From Struthio camelus (lineage: Eukaryota; Chordata; Aves; Struthioniformes; Struthionidae), in contig NC_090982.1 in NCBI RefSeq assembly GCF_040807025.1, positions 49,955,112 through 50,019,111 of the forward strand: a stretch of DNA of 64,000 nt. Reading direction: 5' to 3'. Shown one piece after another: positions 11,366 through 24,800 of the stretch. The notes under the pieces were generated by a model. That model was given only the letters and a program-made list of their open reading frames with translations. It did not search any database and was not told where the DNA came from. The first letter of the stretch is position 1; every line of letters begins with the position of its first letter. Made by a program: the position numbers and the translations under genes.

Positions 11366-13617
11366 ACTTAGATTCCTATTTTCACAAAATTTATAGGGTC
11401 CTACTATTTTTGAAAGCATTATATCTGACAAATTTGGCTGAAATTAACCAACAGAACCAAGAGCAAGAACTCACAAAAAATAGGCAACATGGTTTATATA
11501 CACTCTTTTCCTCGCAGACTTATCTTAAATGTAAAGGGTGTATGTTTCCTTGCGTGGGTGGAAGACATCAGACAATATCTTCAGCTAGATTATGACTTGA
11601 ATGATTGGATAGCGTACTTCATGGTAAATGCCAAATATTTAACGATATGTAGATCCAACGTTAATTTTCCTAAAAAGAGATATTGGAGCTGTGTGAACTA
11701 ATCTGAAAAAAATTATTCTCCTCTCAGTACCCCTGAAACACTGTCATCAAATTGATAAAACAGCAAATGAGAAATTGGAAGTTCTCATTAATAATCCTAG
11801 ATCTGGATATCCCAGCTTTGTGTGTGCTGCTCAGTATCCTGTTGTGAATCCTTGGGTAGGTGCGTCTGGATGGTAAGCTCTTTGTCTAACAGCAGCCCTC
11901 AATATGCTCTTTGTTCACTGTCTCATACAACAGGGTCCTGTGTTTTGGTAGCGTTAATTAATGCAAAAATAATAATCAGTATGTTCTGAATTAGAAACTT
12001 GATACATTTGCAGTCTTGTTCAAGCCTACAATTCAGAGAAAATATTCAGAATGGATAAATGAGATGCTTGGGTAAATGCTTCAGCAGCTGCAATAGCTAT
12101 GTGGAACTGGCGGGACCGGGAAGCAAGGGTTACGGCGGAGGCAACGTCCGTGACATGTGTCTCAGAGCATGCACCACAACAGATGTTGCTAATGGAGAAA
12201 AGTTGTATGCAGAGGGGCACAGCAAGCCTCTCAGTCCCTCCCTCCTCCCCCTGCTAAATCTAGGCTGTACATTGTCTTTTTATAGTTTCTCCAAGTCTAT
12301 GTTTTGCCAGACACAGAATGTTTGCATTCACCTGGCCCCAGAATACGTATTATTTTCAACTCAAAGTTATTTATGAAATATGATCATAAACTTAATTTTA
12401 CCCAGATGAAATGTATGAGGTATGCATCACCTTTCACTGTTCCAGAGCTGCACTTTTATGAGACAGCCGTGACATTACACAGGAACCTTAGCATAGTCTA
12501 AAGGGTTTTACAAAAATAAAAAGTTCGAAAGTCATGTAAATTATGATTTTCATGACACCCCTGTCTTAATCCTGTTAAAACCTTTCATTATTATACTGCT
12601 GTAATTCTGGAGAAGAAGAGATTTTTCCACTGTTGTCTTTATTTTACGCCAAGGGGACTGTGAACAGCGAGTGCAGTGGCGTATGTAGCTTCTTGGAATT
12701 GTTCCTTTTGGAGTTTCCCATTCATGTGAGTGAGTAAACACTCTGTCTCTGAAGATTATAGAGTTTTGTTGAATCCTGGTTATGACGTGGGTTCAGCTTT
12801 TTCTCTCCTGTTTCTCTTACAATCTAGGAAAGTATTAAAATACTGAATTGGTTCCTCAATGAGAAATTGCAGAGATATAAGAAAATGAAAGTTATGAAAA
12901 CACAGGTGTGAGAAGCACGAAATCATTAATGAAAATGTTTAATCACTGCTACAAGAGAAATTCAGCACAGTGCAGAGGGCTAATACCGAATCTACCTATG
13001 GATCAGTCAACTCCAACACAAGCATCACTTTGAGGGCCTGCACAGGACTACAGCTTTACCCTAATTCCTTTCATGCCACTGGAATGGCACCCAATATACA
13101 CCAGGTCCTAGTAAGTCTGTCCTTCATCACTCCTAACTGCGAGGCATCTGTAAGTTGGACGTGTGATCTAGTTTGATTGTCTGGGCTCTTTTGTAGTCCT
13201 TGGAGAAAGATGGAGAGCCACAGAGGGCAATTAATCCCAGCCCAAGATAAATATTTTTTAAATTGTGATCAAGACCTCCTGGGAATTTTATTTCTCAGCT
13301 GAGTACAGAGAGAGCCAACGTGGCCACAATATACCTAACTACTCCATAACTGGTTAGGGAAGTCCAAAATCACTTTTAGTTCAGACACGTTTTGTTTATC
13401 CCTTGAATAAAGATAAAATTTACAATATGCTTAAAAAATTAGCAAACAGTCCACAGTAAACAAACTATTTAATAATTATTATATATTAATATAGATATTT
13501 ATTTGCATTTATTTTTGTGTGCTTGGGTCACCAGAAAAACACTTGATCAGGTTTCACTGATCAATTTATCTTTCAAAACTTTTTCAAAGTAATTTTTGTC
13601 GTGCATTGGCAGCTTGA

Positions 13618-13670
13618 GGATCATAGAACTCCAGAGCTTTTAGTTTTGAGGAAGCTCAGAAGTTGCATCA
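13618..13670 (-). repeat. Possible old interspersed-repeat tail (CR1-type, reverse orientation)
   Basis: The start ggatcatagaactccagagc, followed by a gaggaagctcagaagttgcatc segment, resembles the reverse complement of the 3' end of CR1-type elements. Those typically read as an 'aatcatagaat...' start, then a 'ggaagggacctcagaaggtcatc' type segment. The match is short and gapped, so it could be chance. Confidence 0.3.
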
Positions 13671-13977
13671 TACCACAGTTGTCATTTTCTTGACTTGATA
13701 GCTATAATCTTTCAGGAACTTATTTTGAAGGCAACTTTTGCTGATCTTGGATAGTTTTTATCATTTCACTCTTAATTTACAATACTGTGCAAACTCCTCC
13801 TCAGTCTTAACTGGCAATAGCTTGTCTGCTCTCTCTAGTCACTAGTTTCCAAAATATCCAGAGAGAACACTAATATTATCAAAAAGAAACATAGCTGGGA
13901 AAAAGTGCAGTATGGAACATACTATCTCCTATCCAATCCCATAGAGTTTTCCAATATGAAGATAATATAAAGAGCTG

Positions 13978-13993
13978 TTTTTTTTTTTTTTTT
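13978..13993 (+). repeat. T16 homopolymer
   Basis: A run of 16 T. The flanks do not look like a SINE, so it is not clearly a retroposon tail. Confidence 0.9.
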
Positions 13994-14492
13994 AATAAGG
14001 AAGACTGTTCCTCAAAATAACAAACAATAGCTGGAGGCATGCAGGAGCTCAGTTTACACTGCAATTAGGCCATCAGGCACTGCCTGAACATCTGTGGAGC
14101 TGCAGACCTTACAGAAGTAGCCTTGTCTATAGGGATCCTCCAAGACATTATAGCTTCTTTCACAAAGTTTCCGTGGGAGATATATCACAGGTATTCTCCC
14201 TCTGTGGTGATTCCCTTCCCAAATCATTTCTGCAGGAAAAGATTTAAACTTTATTCTGAAGGAATCACAGAAGCGGAGAGTATTCTAAAAAGTAACATAC
14301 AGCTTCATACCTCAGAAAGCAAATCATTTTAAAATGGTGTTTGGATGAAAACTTGAGCCAGTTCTGACTTGGCCTTATTTATTGAAATTGTAGTAGCTAT
14401 CTTGTGAAAGCTTAATGACCATAACAATAAATTTAAACTAAAGGAAAAATGAAATGAAATTTCAAAATATTTTAGTACCCCTAAAAACAGAG

Positions 14493-14517
14493 AAAAAAAA
14501 ATCTTTTTTTTTTTTTT
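14493..14517. repeat. A9-TC-T14 homopolymer pair
   Basis: Nine A are followed by tc and fourteen T, giving a small self-complementary A/T structure. Low-complexity sequence with no gene context. Confidence 0.85.
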
Positions 14518-16933
14518 GAAGGGGGGAAGACTCCCTTTTTGGTATGGCAGAAAAGAGTAACATTATGAGCTTTTGTAGCAGTTGACATAAACTCTATGCA
14601 TCATGGACCACACATACTTGCACAGCAATTAAGATTGTGAATCTTGTTCCTGATGTTGCATTTCACCATAAAGCAATAATAAGAACAATTAAGCTGATGC
14701 AGGTATAATATATTCTCAAGCAGTGCATGCCATAGGCAAGAGAAAACCCCATTACATCTTCGTACTGCCCTTGAAATTATCTTTTCAAGTTTTTCATAAC
14801 ATAGTTCGAATATTAGCGAAAATACTTAAGTGGTAAATCACTATGAAAAAAATCATATTTCTCCTGCAAGGGAGATGTCTTCATAAATTGCAGTACATTG
14901 GTAGGACCTTTGTGTCTGTGCATGGTAACCACAAGGCTATTCTCCTACGGAAACAAGTCACTGGAAATGAAAATGCATGCTGTTCAACCCCAGATTATTC
15001 AGAAAAATTGAGAGTAATTGGAGAATAGAATGGCCTATCAAGGGAGGTAATCAGACAAGTAAATGTGGCCAGAGAGGCTCAGGACATTAATGGTAATGAT
15101 GCTATGAGTAACCATGTAAAACATAAGGAGACACAATGGCTGACTCATGCACAGTGGTAATGCTACTGCTGTTGACACAGCTGAAACATTTCTTTACTCA
15201 GAATTTTTTAAATCAGTATGCAGCAGTTTAATCTGCGTTTCAAGTTTGAATAAAGCTTCTTGTTCTTATATTTGAGTTTATATCTCAGCTGAGAGGGGAA
15301 GAGAAGCATTAGAAGAAGTTTTACTTTCAATTTTCCAAACTGTCTACAGTTATGACACGTCAGATCCATGCCCAGGTATGGAAGCACTTTTGCCGATATC
15401 AGGTACCTGATAGCGAAATAATCTTCCTCTGTTAGTTTAAAAGGAATCTAGAAAACTAACTCAGATTTAAATATGTGCATTTTACAGATCTAGGTAAGAT
15501 AAATCTCATCTGCCCAGGTTATGCTTCCCAGTCTTCTCACATCCTCTGACCTCACCTGAGAGACCCTGAGATCCAGCAGCGGAGTCCTGAGCGATGTCAT
15601 CACTGGTTTAACGGTTGGACGATGCCAGGATGCTTCTGGAGAAATGGCTTTTCTAAACTTCTCACCACCTCTACAATGAAAACCCATGTGAAATTTTAAA
15701 CAGAAGGTCCTCCTTATTCCTATGGGTCCATAAACCACTTACTTAACACTTTCCTTCTGTCTTCCCAATCTATTTACATAGCTATGCAAATAGAAGTTTG
15801 GAGGCACTGTGGTTTTCTCTTCCTAAACGAATAAATCACGCTCACTGTTATTTCAGATTATTCTCCCTCTGCTTTTCAGTTCCACAGACTACTTCATGTA
15901 CACCACATGTGTTCCCATGCCCCTCTGAGTTATCCAGAGAGACTCTAGTCATTAGGAAATGGATCTTCCTGTCACGACTCAAAATCACCATGGATAAATA
16001 AATAGACGAGTGCAATTCTAAGACCCGTGGCACTGTACATCATTATTCCATGCGTGAAGGCATTTACTAACAACAGTCATATGTATTTCAAGCTCAACCT
16101 TTCATTTATCTACCCATATGAATGTATAGATATATGCAATCAAATATTCATATATAGCTATATTCTGAATCCTTTTCTCTAACTTCTGATATGCTTTACA
16201 TGAAGCTGAAGAAAGGCACTAAAAGATATTTTACTCTTCAAAACAGTCACTATGTTGCAATATGTATATAGGATCAAATTTAATGAAATTTCATTTTCAA
16301 CTCTTTTCTGGTTCAGGTTTTTGATTTACATTCTTAAACTAAATCACAATTTAAGCATAGCTTTTATGATTTACCCTTCTGAAATGAAGTGGGAGAGGGG
16401 AAGATATGTTTAAGTTTCAGCTAAACTTATAAGGGTATTTGAACTATTCTGATGGACATTTATTTTCCATAATGGAATTCTAAGGTCAAGTGAAGGACAA
16501 GCAGAAAGAAGTGGTAACTGGGCTCAACAGAAACTTTTACAGTTAAATACTACGTGCATGTCTGTATATTATAAGGTATACATCAGTGAGGCTTTTTTCC
16601 AGAGGCTTTCATTAGGAACTAATTTTTTTGATTTAAATTGCTAATATAAGGAATGTGACGTATTCACCTCAATCAATGATTATCTCTTGGGTCAACACAT
16701 CTTGTGGTTTGCCTTGAGAGCAGTCAGCGTCTGCTTCTGCTTCGCCTTATTATTTTATTCCCGGATGAATAATCCCAGCAGCAAGATCTTGTGCACTGTT
16801 TCCCCGAGGGAGAAAAGCTGCAGCTGCTAAACAGAAATACCAAACTCACCATTAACTCTCCATAAGGTTGGACCATACCTTTTAAATTATAAATGAGGAA
16901 CAGCCTGGCTTTGGGGAATGAGCAGAAGGTATC

Positions 16934-17060
16934 TGTTGGGAAGTATTATTTCCTAATCCTTTCTCTGATACTGATTTGCTATGAGGCTTTCGGCAAGTCA
17001 TTTCACTTTCCTGCTTTTTTTTTCCCCTATCTGGAGAACTGTAATAATAATCTTTGCCCA
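16934..17060 (+). mobile_element. MIR-like SINE relic
   Basis: The plus strand follows the MIR order: a degraded 'taatcc...ctctg..act.a.ttgct' segment, the conserved core around 'ggcaagtcatttcac' (about 16992), a pyrimidine-rich 'ctg.....ttcccctatctg' segment, then a 'gaactgtaataataat' segment. These match MIR's 'gggcaagtcacttaac...cagtttcctcatctgtaaaatggggataataat'. Divergence is high, as expected for a SINE family active before the amniote radiation. The match is from memory of the consensus, and the ends are approximate. Confidence 0.65.
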
Positions 17061-20000
17061 TATTCAAGGATGTCCAATATATTTGTCAAGTAATATTTCT
17101 GTGGAGCTTGCATTGAGCACATAAAGACGCAGTGAAAAAGCAGAACATTTTTAACTTGCTCTTTTGCTTTCAAAACAAACAGGTCTGTTTCTTGCTCACA
17201 CAATAGCTGATGTCTATTTGCCCTCAGATCATGCAAGATGAATGATCTGGGGACTTAGTGGTGTTGTACAGATCCATACGTTTTTAAATGACATTGTCAA
17301 CACCAAAGATCCTCAGTCTGCGAAACAGCATTAGACAGTAAGCTGTACTTTTCCCAAAAAGTACGTGAAGATTTAGCAGCATGACTCCCATTGGCAGTAA
17401 TGGGATTTGTGTAGCTAAATCCAAGTGTGCTGCTTTAGATATGTATTCCTTACACACTCCAAAGTCATAACAATATTTGTTATGCAGACAATAGAAAATA
17501 GATGGTAAATAATGTTTTCTGCTAGAATGATTAATTCTCAGTTCAATAAACATATTGTCCACCTTTAGAGAGTTTAAGATGACTTTTAGGACTCAGTTTT
17601 CAGCTGAAGTAAGGGAGCACTTAGCCCAGCTAAGGAGCAAGCAAAGGCATAGTAGTATAACGGAATATTCTCTTTGTCTTGGAGTCACTTTACACCATGA
17701 AGTTTTGTGACACATCAGCTACAGAAAATTCAGGGTGAGATCTGTATGACCTAATGTTAGCCATCTCAAAGCTGCGTTCCTAGATAAAGTCAGCAAGAAA
17801 GACCACTTTATAATCTGCTAGCTAGGGCCAAAGTGGATTCATTGCACAATTTTTCATGGGATAAGGCACATGCTTGATGCACATGTACATTCAGCAAAAA
17901 TGGAGGCTAGCGGACTAGCTCATACCAGCCACCTACTTTATAATGGCTAAACTTAGAGGAGATGAGCCCCTGCTTTTGATACACAGCACATAGCAAAGAC
18001 TTAGGACATCCTTTGCATTTTTTGCCAGCTATGTGGTCTCTCACAGCTTGAGATCTATATATAGCAGTGACTTATGTTTGCAAAACAGTCTTGAATAGGC
18101 CACATATAGGTTTATTCTGTGCCGAGTGAGTGGGTAGAGACAAGGGAGTGTGCGGTGCCTTCTGGCCATTTGAAGAAAAGAGCACAGTGTTTATCTCATG
18201 TTCCAGAAGGAACATCTCCTTAATACACGTCCTTAATAAAAGGAGACTTTGGGGATTGAGACAAGCACAGAGCCTGTCTGATATGTTCCTATGCCCCATT
18301 CAAAGGCTGAATGCACTAGGAATGTACTTTCATCCAAATGTAGGGAGATATACATTTTTAAGACTTTCTCACCTTTTCAGTGGTACATTAGGAGACTGTT
18401 TTCACTGAATATTATTCTACAAGAGCTTCTGTGATAGCCGTACTGTAGGCACTTCAGTAACAAACCTTCAAAATAACTTGCCTTTTGTTGTTTCATGTTT
18501 TATTACAGAGCCTTTATAATGGGGGTAAATTATCTTGCTGGTTTGAGCTACCTCCCTATCAGATACCAGTTCACCATGAGTGGTAGTATTTTTATAAAAT
18601 CTTACTGCACAGATAGGTTAGCTCTACGGAAAACACACAATTAGACACTGAAATACTAAAAAATAAGCCAGAGTTATTTGCACCAATAGGTTTTTATAGG
18701 AAAAAATAGTCAAAAACCATTTTCAAAATTAAGTCCTTTGTGTTCCTAATTTTAAGACCAAACCAAAGTGTGTGAAGTCACTACAAAACTCTGAACTCAT
18801 TGACACGTGCTTCAGTACTGCCACTGCCAGTGAGCATGCACTCTTGCTATGAACACATTTGACTGATGTACGGATTGTCATTTTTCTTCCACAAAAGGAA
18901 GAATATTGCTTAGCCCACCAGCAGACAAAGGTATTTCTTAGTATCATTGCCAATGAAATTCTTGAGCAGGTTGTATGTGCACAGACTAGTGTATATCAAA
19001 GAATCCCACAGGCTGTTGAAACTGTAAGACCTTGATGTCCTTGGCCTGCTTATGATTTACCAGAGACAAAAATATGGCTTGGGGATTAGGGACAGAGGCA
19101 GAGCATATGCAAATCTTAAATTGTCAATTAGACAGCATCATTGAATCAGTAGCTCCAAGGGCATATTTATCTGCAAAAGAAAGGATTAAAACCAGCGGTC
19201 CCTACTGACATTTAAGATATACAGGATATCTGTGATTCATGACACTTGAGTAGCCACATCTGAAAACCTTGATCATATCACAAGTCTCAACTTGACTTTA
19301 TGTTTAAGTGACCTAGGCAAAAATTGCCCAGAAAGCACCTTGTTATATAATAAACTGGCATCTGTAATGACACTTACTTCCATTTCTTTGATGGAGTTGA
19401 ATTGCAGGGAGAAGTGGGAACATCCACATTCTGTCTGCTTGTCTATCAGTCTTTGCAGGCCTTTTCTAAGGCATCCTTCACACACACCACAGAGCTCTTG
19501 CATGCATGTGGAACTGTTATCAAAGAAAAAGATTCAAAAATACTCTTGAAGCCACTAAATTATTTTCCACTCCCATATGGGTCATAGTCTATAATGCAAG
19601 TCAGTGTGTTTTTTTCCTCAGCACTATCAAGTGAAAGATTTTTGCAAAGCAAAATTACAGATTTCCAGCTGATGTAGCTTTTTTGGTATCAGAGAGTAGC
19701 CTAGCTCTGTAGCTGTGTTTTGGGGCCGTCTTCTATTACTTCGAAGAGTAATGATGATCAACACATTAATTTGCCAAATAAATTAAAGAATGGGTTTTCT
19801 GTGCTAAGAAGGAATCTCTGTGTTAGGAAGTAACACTTCCCTAATGTGAGTTAAAGGTGGCATATGATAGTCTTTTAAAATCATTGTAGTTAATCTAGTA
19901 TTGTTTTTAACTTGATTTTCTCTTTTTGTTTATGGAATTGAATTACTTTGGTCCAGGAGAGACAGTTATGCATGAACAACTATTCTATGATGAATTATAT

Positions 20001-20217
20001 TCCTTAAAGTAAAGCATCTTTCTTGAATAGTAGCAACAAAATACAATGATTTATAGCCGTTCTCAGGGAAATAAAGGTGCAGAGATTAATGAAGGGGGTT
20101 TGAGTTCAACAAAATTTAAAACATATTTGGATGGTACCTCATATAAATTCTGCTTCAGAAAGTTACGTGAGGTTTCCACAAGAACAAAAGCCAATGTCAA
20201 CTTGCCTAAGGAGGTAC

Positions 20218-20232
20218 TTTTTTTTTTTTTTT
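20218..20232 (+). repeat. T15 homopolymer
   Basis: A run of 15 T in unique sequence. Confidence 0.9.
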
Positions 20233-20987
20233 ACCTTGCATCAAATTTCCATTACTATGACTACACTTTTACTAATATTAGCACTGCCAATATTAAAAAG
20301 ATATAACACAAAGAGATGGTAGGAATGTATTTTGAGGCAATACTTTCTGTAAACTTGCTTTAATACTGTAAGTTTAAAAATGTATTAGGAATGATACACA
20401 GCTTCTCTGGTGGACAAACATAAGAGCACATTCAGTACTCCCAGTGAGTCCATCTAACCTAAATTAAAGACAGATTATAGCAGAAATAGCAATGTATATG
20501 CTACAGAAAATGCCTCCAAAAAGCATTTGTCAAGGTGGCAAGCACACTGATCTAGATTAGTGTTGCACAATGGCAGGCAAAATTTGGGGAGACAAAGAAA
20601 CATCCTGGCAATAAATACCTGAGAGTGGAGAAGAGGAAGGTAGCTTAAAGTAAAGACATTCATCAGATGCTCAGAATGCATGGTATTACTTCCCAACCTG
20701 ACAGTTTTGTATGTAATCTTTGGATTAGGACACAAAGCCGTGTTAGTTCCAGACACTGTAGCATACTTACACACTTTTGCAATTTCCCACTTCTGGATTT
20801 TTGCTTTGTTTTAATTTTGAGGAACTTAAAGCACCTGCATGCCTATGGCTCTACAACTGTGCTGTAGCATAAGCATACCCAAACTAGATTCAGATAAACT
20901 AACTCAGGTTACTAATTGCCTAATCTAACTACTGCATCATGGACTTCCATACCCAGTTGCCTGGCACCTCTTCACAGTGGCCTGATT

Positions 20988-21031
20988 CCAAGTTGCAATG
21001 TCATGTGCAATGCCAAGTTGCAATGTCATGT
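20988..21031 (+). repeat. 25-bp spaced direct repeat (19-bp exact unit)
   Basis: The 19-mer ccaagttgcaatgtcatgt occurs at 20988-21006 and again at 21013-21031, separated by gcaatg. It looks like a small tandem duplication. Confidence 0.9.
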
Positions 21032-21700
21032 TCTGCCTAAACTGTCAAAAAAGTCTTCAGGTGGCAGCACCCTCCAGTTCTTGTGCAAGGCACTGCTCCA
21101 GACAATTGACATGTTAAAAAAAGAACTTAATCATCTGTGGTGCAGAGTCAATCTTTCGCTTTCACATTCTTTCTTATTTTATCAAAGTAGACTATAAACA
21201 CTTGACTGTTTTCTCTTTGTACAAAGACTATCAAAATAGGCTCGGCCTATAGGTTTCTTTCAGATATAAATAATGCTAGGGAAACTATGAGAAGTGCAGG
21301 GAGAAGAAGAAAGCAGGAAGCCAACAGACTAATGGAATCACAAAAATAGCCAAAACTGTTGAACTCACTTTCTGAAAGAATTTAGAAGTGCCATATTATA
21401 TATTCAGGTATAAAAGAAAAGCTTATTTCCTTGATGCTGACTTTTGGTAATAATTAAAAAAACTCACTGACCCAGAGGCAGAAGGAAAGCAAAAATGATG
21501 TTGTGTGCTTTCTTTTAGAATTTAAAATCTTCAGAAAAAAATTGTGTTTGAGAATGATGAATCCTAATAGAATGCCAGTGAAAGCTGTACAGATATCATC
21601 AGAAAGCAAAAAAAAAAAATCCTAAAAATAGGTGGATTTTGAGAGGATGAGAAAAATTACTTTCTTTGAGACAATGAAATAGTACATCAGCTATAAGGAA

Positions 21701-21810
21701 GAAGTGTATGTGTATCCATACATGCACATGTGTACAAGTATCTACATATAATTCCCATATAAGTGTGACTATGTATTTTTATGTATTTATAGCTGTAAAT
21801 ATATATATAT
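21701..21810 (+). repeat. Degenerate TG/TA/CA-rich microsatellite region
   Basis: Imperfect gtatgtgta, catgcacatgtgta, tacatata and atatatatat words are clustered here. It is probably an old, interrupted dinucleotide repeat. Confidence 0.65.
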
Positions 21811-24800
21811 TCAGTCATATGTTGTCTCCTACTGGAGTGGGATGTCCTCTCTTTATTTATAGACTGTATTATTGGATTTATTTTATAGATCCGTGGGTAG
21901 AGAACTCATGGTCTGTATTTAAGCCCTGAAATGGAAAGCCACCCTTGACCAAAGTCAGAAGAAGGCCTGTAGATGTGGATTAATTCTATGTAGGCTCCGA
22001 AAACTTCCGAATGACCCCAGAAGCAGCAACTTGTCTTTCAATCGTATGTAACAGCATTATGCCACAAATGAACTCATGCCAGTTACTGAGGGTCACCTAC
22101 ATGCAAAAAGTCTTTACCTGTGGACAGTAAGTAATCCAAGCTGGTCTAGCCAGATGGATTTGCTTGTCTGTAAATCCTTCCTCAGATTTGGTAATCTCCC
22201 AATGGAGCAGACAGTGCCCAGACTTCTGTGATATACGGACACGCTTATCAGCCTGAATCCTAGCCAAGTGCCTGTTTTGTAAGGCGTTTGCTTACACTTT
22301 ACATGCTAAATGTTTTATAGTGGATAGCAGTAAATTTCTTTGGCACTTCAGAACATATGCATGATTTCTGTAGAAGGGCCCCGGCTCTAGTACACCCACC
22401 TCTGGACTACACATACCTTCTGTGTAAGTGCTGCTCCTGATTGCAGGGATAACGGTTTCAGCTCCAGACAGGCATCTTCTACAGGCAAGGAGCAGTTCCA
22501 GGCTAAGGAGGCAGCAGAAAAGGGGAGATGCAGGGCAAAAGCAATGGATAGGTGGGCAACTGAGTAGGATAAAAGCATGGAGAGGTGAAGCAGTCTAGGG
22601 AGGCAGATAAGTCTTTTATATATAATGGGTTCTCAGAAGCAGTGCTTTGACCAGGTTTCAGAGGAGGATGGGGGAACGAATCCTCTGCATTGTATGAGGT
22701 TCCCCTGGTGCAGATAGCTGGGAAGAACAGCATACAAAGAGGCAGTTTTTCACATAGGGAAGTGGGTTGCTGACTGGGAAAAGCTTTAGCATCAGGTAAC
22801 TACCACGGCCATGTGGCTGCCTAGTATTCTGGCAGCGGCAGGACAGAGTGGTTGGGTGGAGAGAAAATAAAGTGAAATAATAGCTAAAGACAGGAGGAAG
22901 AGAAAGAAGAGAGCAAGGTGGTTAACATGGCACTTGGGTTCATAAATAAAGTGTTTTTGAAGGGGGAATTTCACCGCAGCATGTGGATGGCTTTGTCCCT
23001 GATTCTTCCTTCCCAGAAGTCTTGGATGCTGAAATCACACTCAAAACTGTTGTCTTGTAGGGCTAAAGACATCTGAAAGTTCAATATTTCTTAGGCCACT
23101 TGATTTGGAAGAGCTCCTTGTTGTTCTCAAAGAGCTTGCAAACTTAACGGTATTCTTCACACCAACGATGAGCACTCACTGATGGTGGCAGAGGACCACG
23201 GATTTGCCAAAGAACACTGAACAGTTTCTGGGCAAGAGCAGAGGATTTTGTTGAATTTTCTCCCAAGTTAGATATAACCCTAGCAGACGCTGGGGTAGGA
23301 GCAGGTGTTATTATAGACATTTTAGATGTGGATGCCACATTGTGGGACCATAGTGACAGCCTGTACTAGGCTATATCCAGCAGATTTCCAAAACGTGTGT
23401 GTGGGAGGGGTCAGTGTGGTGAGTGCTTGTGAGTCAATCACCTGCGATAATCAGGAGGGACATTTCAAAATGAAAATAATAAATTCTTTCCACAGAAAAC
23501 TGCAAGCAGGAATGTCCCATTGCTAATCCTGGAGCACTTGAGTATGGTGTGTTTCCTGAATGCAAAATGCTGGTGTGGAGCACCCTGGGGGATGAATCAG
23601 ACAGCAAAGACCTCACAGCTCTCATAGCAGTACTGTACCGCAGGTGCTTGACATGGCTAGCTTTTGGAAAACATCCTCCTCCACTGCAGGACCATGATGG
23701 AGGCCTGCAGCCTGGTATGATTTTGCTAGATAACTGATGTCAGACTCTGACACAGAGCCATGATGGTGTCTTTCACAACCTGACATAATAGCTTACTGCT
23801 GTTCATCCTCATCTTGTGCACAACCTGGTGCTAGCGGTGAGTTTCAGAAACACGCCCTAAAGAACTATAAAGAAATGTTGGGCGTGAAGTCAGTAATGAC
23901 ACTGTCATGCTCTCCGTTCATCACTAAGCAGCTTACATAAGCCTAGCAGCTTGCCCAAGCTATCTTACTGCCTGGGATAAAATGGACACCTAAAAATTTT
24001 AAATGGTCAATATCTCACCCTACCTGCTTCTCTTTGGAGCCTACAGCTTCTAAATTTTACAAGAGCAAGCCAGCAGGTGCACTCAAGCAAGGCAAAGGAT
24101 GCAGATGCAGTGGATGGGGGGAGGTCAGGGCCCTCACATCACACGGTTTTACATGAGGCAGACAAGAGAGGTAGCACTTAGGGTCAAAAGAGCCTTTATG
24201 GTTATTCTGCCAAGCTCTGTGTGACTGCAGGCTCACTTCAGCTTTCTGCCTTGTTGATACTGTGTAGGCAGGCTGGGTGAGCACGGGCATACTTTAATGT
24301 GGCTGCAGGAGGCCGGTTCTGGGCCATTTACACTGCAGGGATCTCCAGAAATGAGCCAACCAAGTACTGAAAGCAACCTCTGCCCACTAGTCTATTGGCT
24401 ATTCTTTCTCTCTCTGTTTGACCAGAAAAGTTATTCCAGACCTGAGATACATTCCCTAACAAAAGTTGAGCCAAAACTTTCCAGAAAAATGTGAAATTTA
24501 ATATATCTCCCTTTCACCTATGAAAAACGGCTGCAATAAAAATTTCCCAGTCGGGTTTACAGCTATTCAGACAAGTTGTATCCAAGGAGGTAACTTTACT
24601 TCCTACAGCTGAATTAAAAGTTTTCTGAAATTCCAAAAAAGTCTATTTCTGTGGAAGAACAAACGAGAACAATATAAGAATCATTAGGAAGCAGAGAAGC
24701 AACAAACTTAAATATAGGCAATATGTTGTTTAGTTCAGAAAATTTACTTCTGCCTGAAGGCATACCTTGTTTATTAGTGTATTTTCAATCTGACTTCATT

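Larger units (their letters stand above)
11221..16933. other. Unique AT-rich non-coding sequence
   Basis: No gene or RNA was recognised. Open frames are at most 105 codons (12059-12376) with no known domain. The block holds a (TC)9 microsatellite, a T16 run, an A/T-run pair and one weak repeat-like segment (13618-13670). A local CpG cluster at about 12105-12155 is discussed under findings. Confidence 0.5.

Noticed and set aside
15600..15645. 'ggttggacgatgcc...cttctgga', vaguely like a CR1 3' UTR
   Set aside because: A single short word match; neither the upstream RT region nor the octamer tail is present.
19000..19045. caaagaatcccacaggctgt with a following 'aagaccttgatgtcc', vaguely like a reverse CR1 end
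   Set aside because: Matches are short, gapped and lack the 'ggttggaa' core. Not enough to call.
23851..23886. Inverted repeat cacgccc/gggcgtg with a 22-base loop
   Set aside because: A seven-base stem with a long loop is common by chance and has no supporting context.
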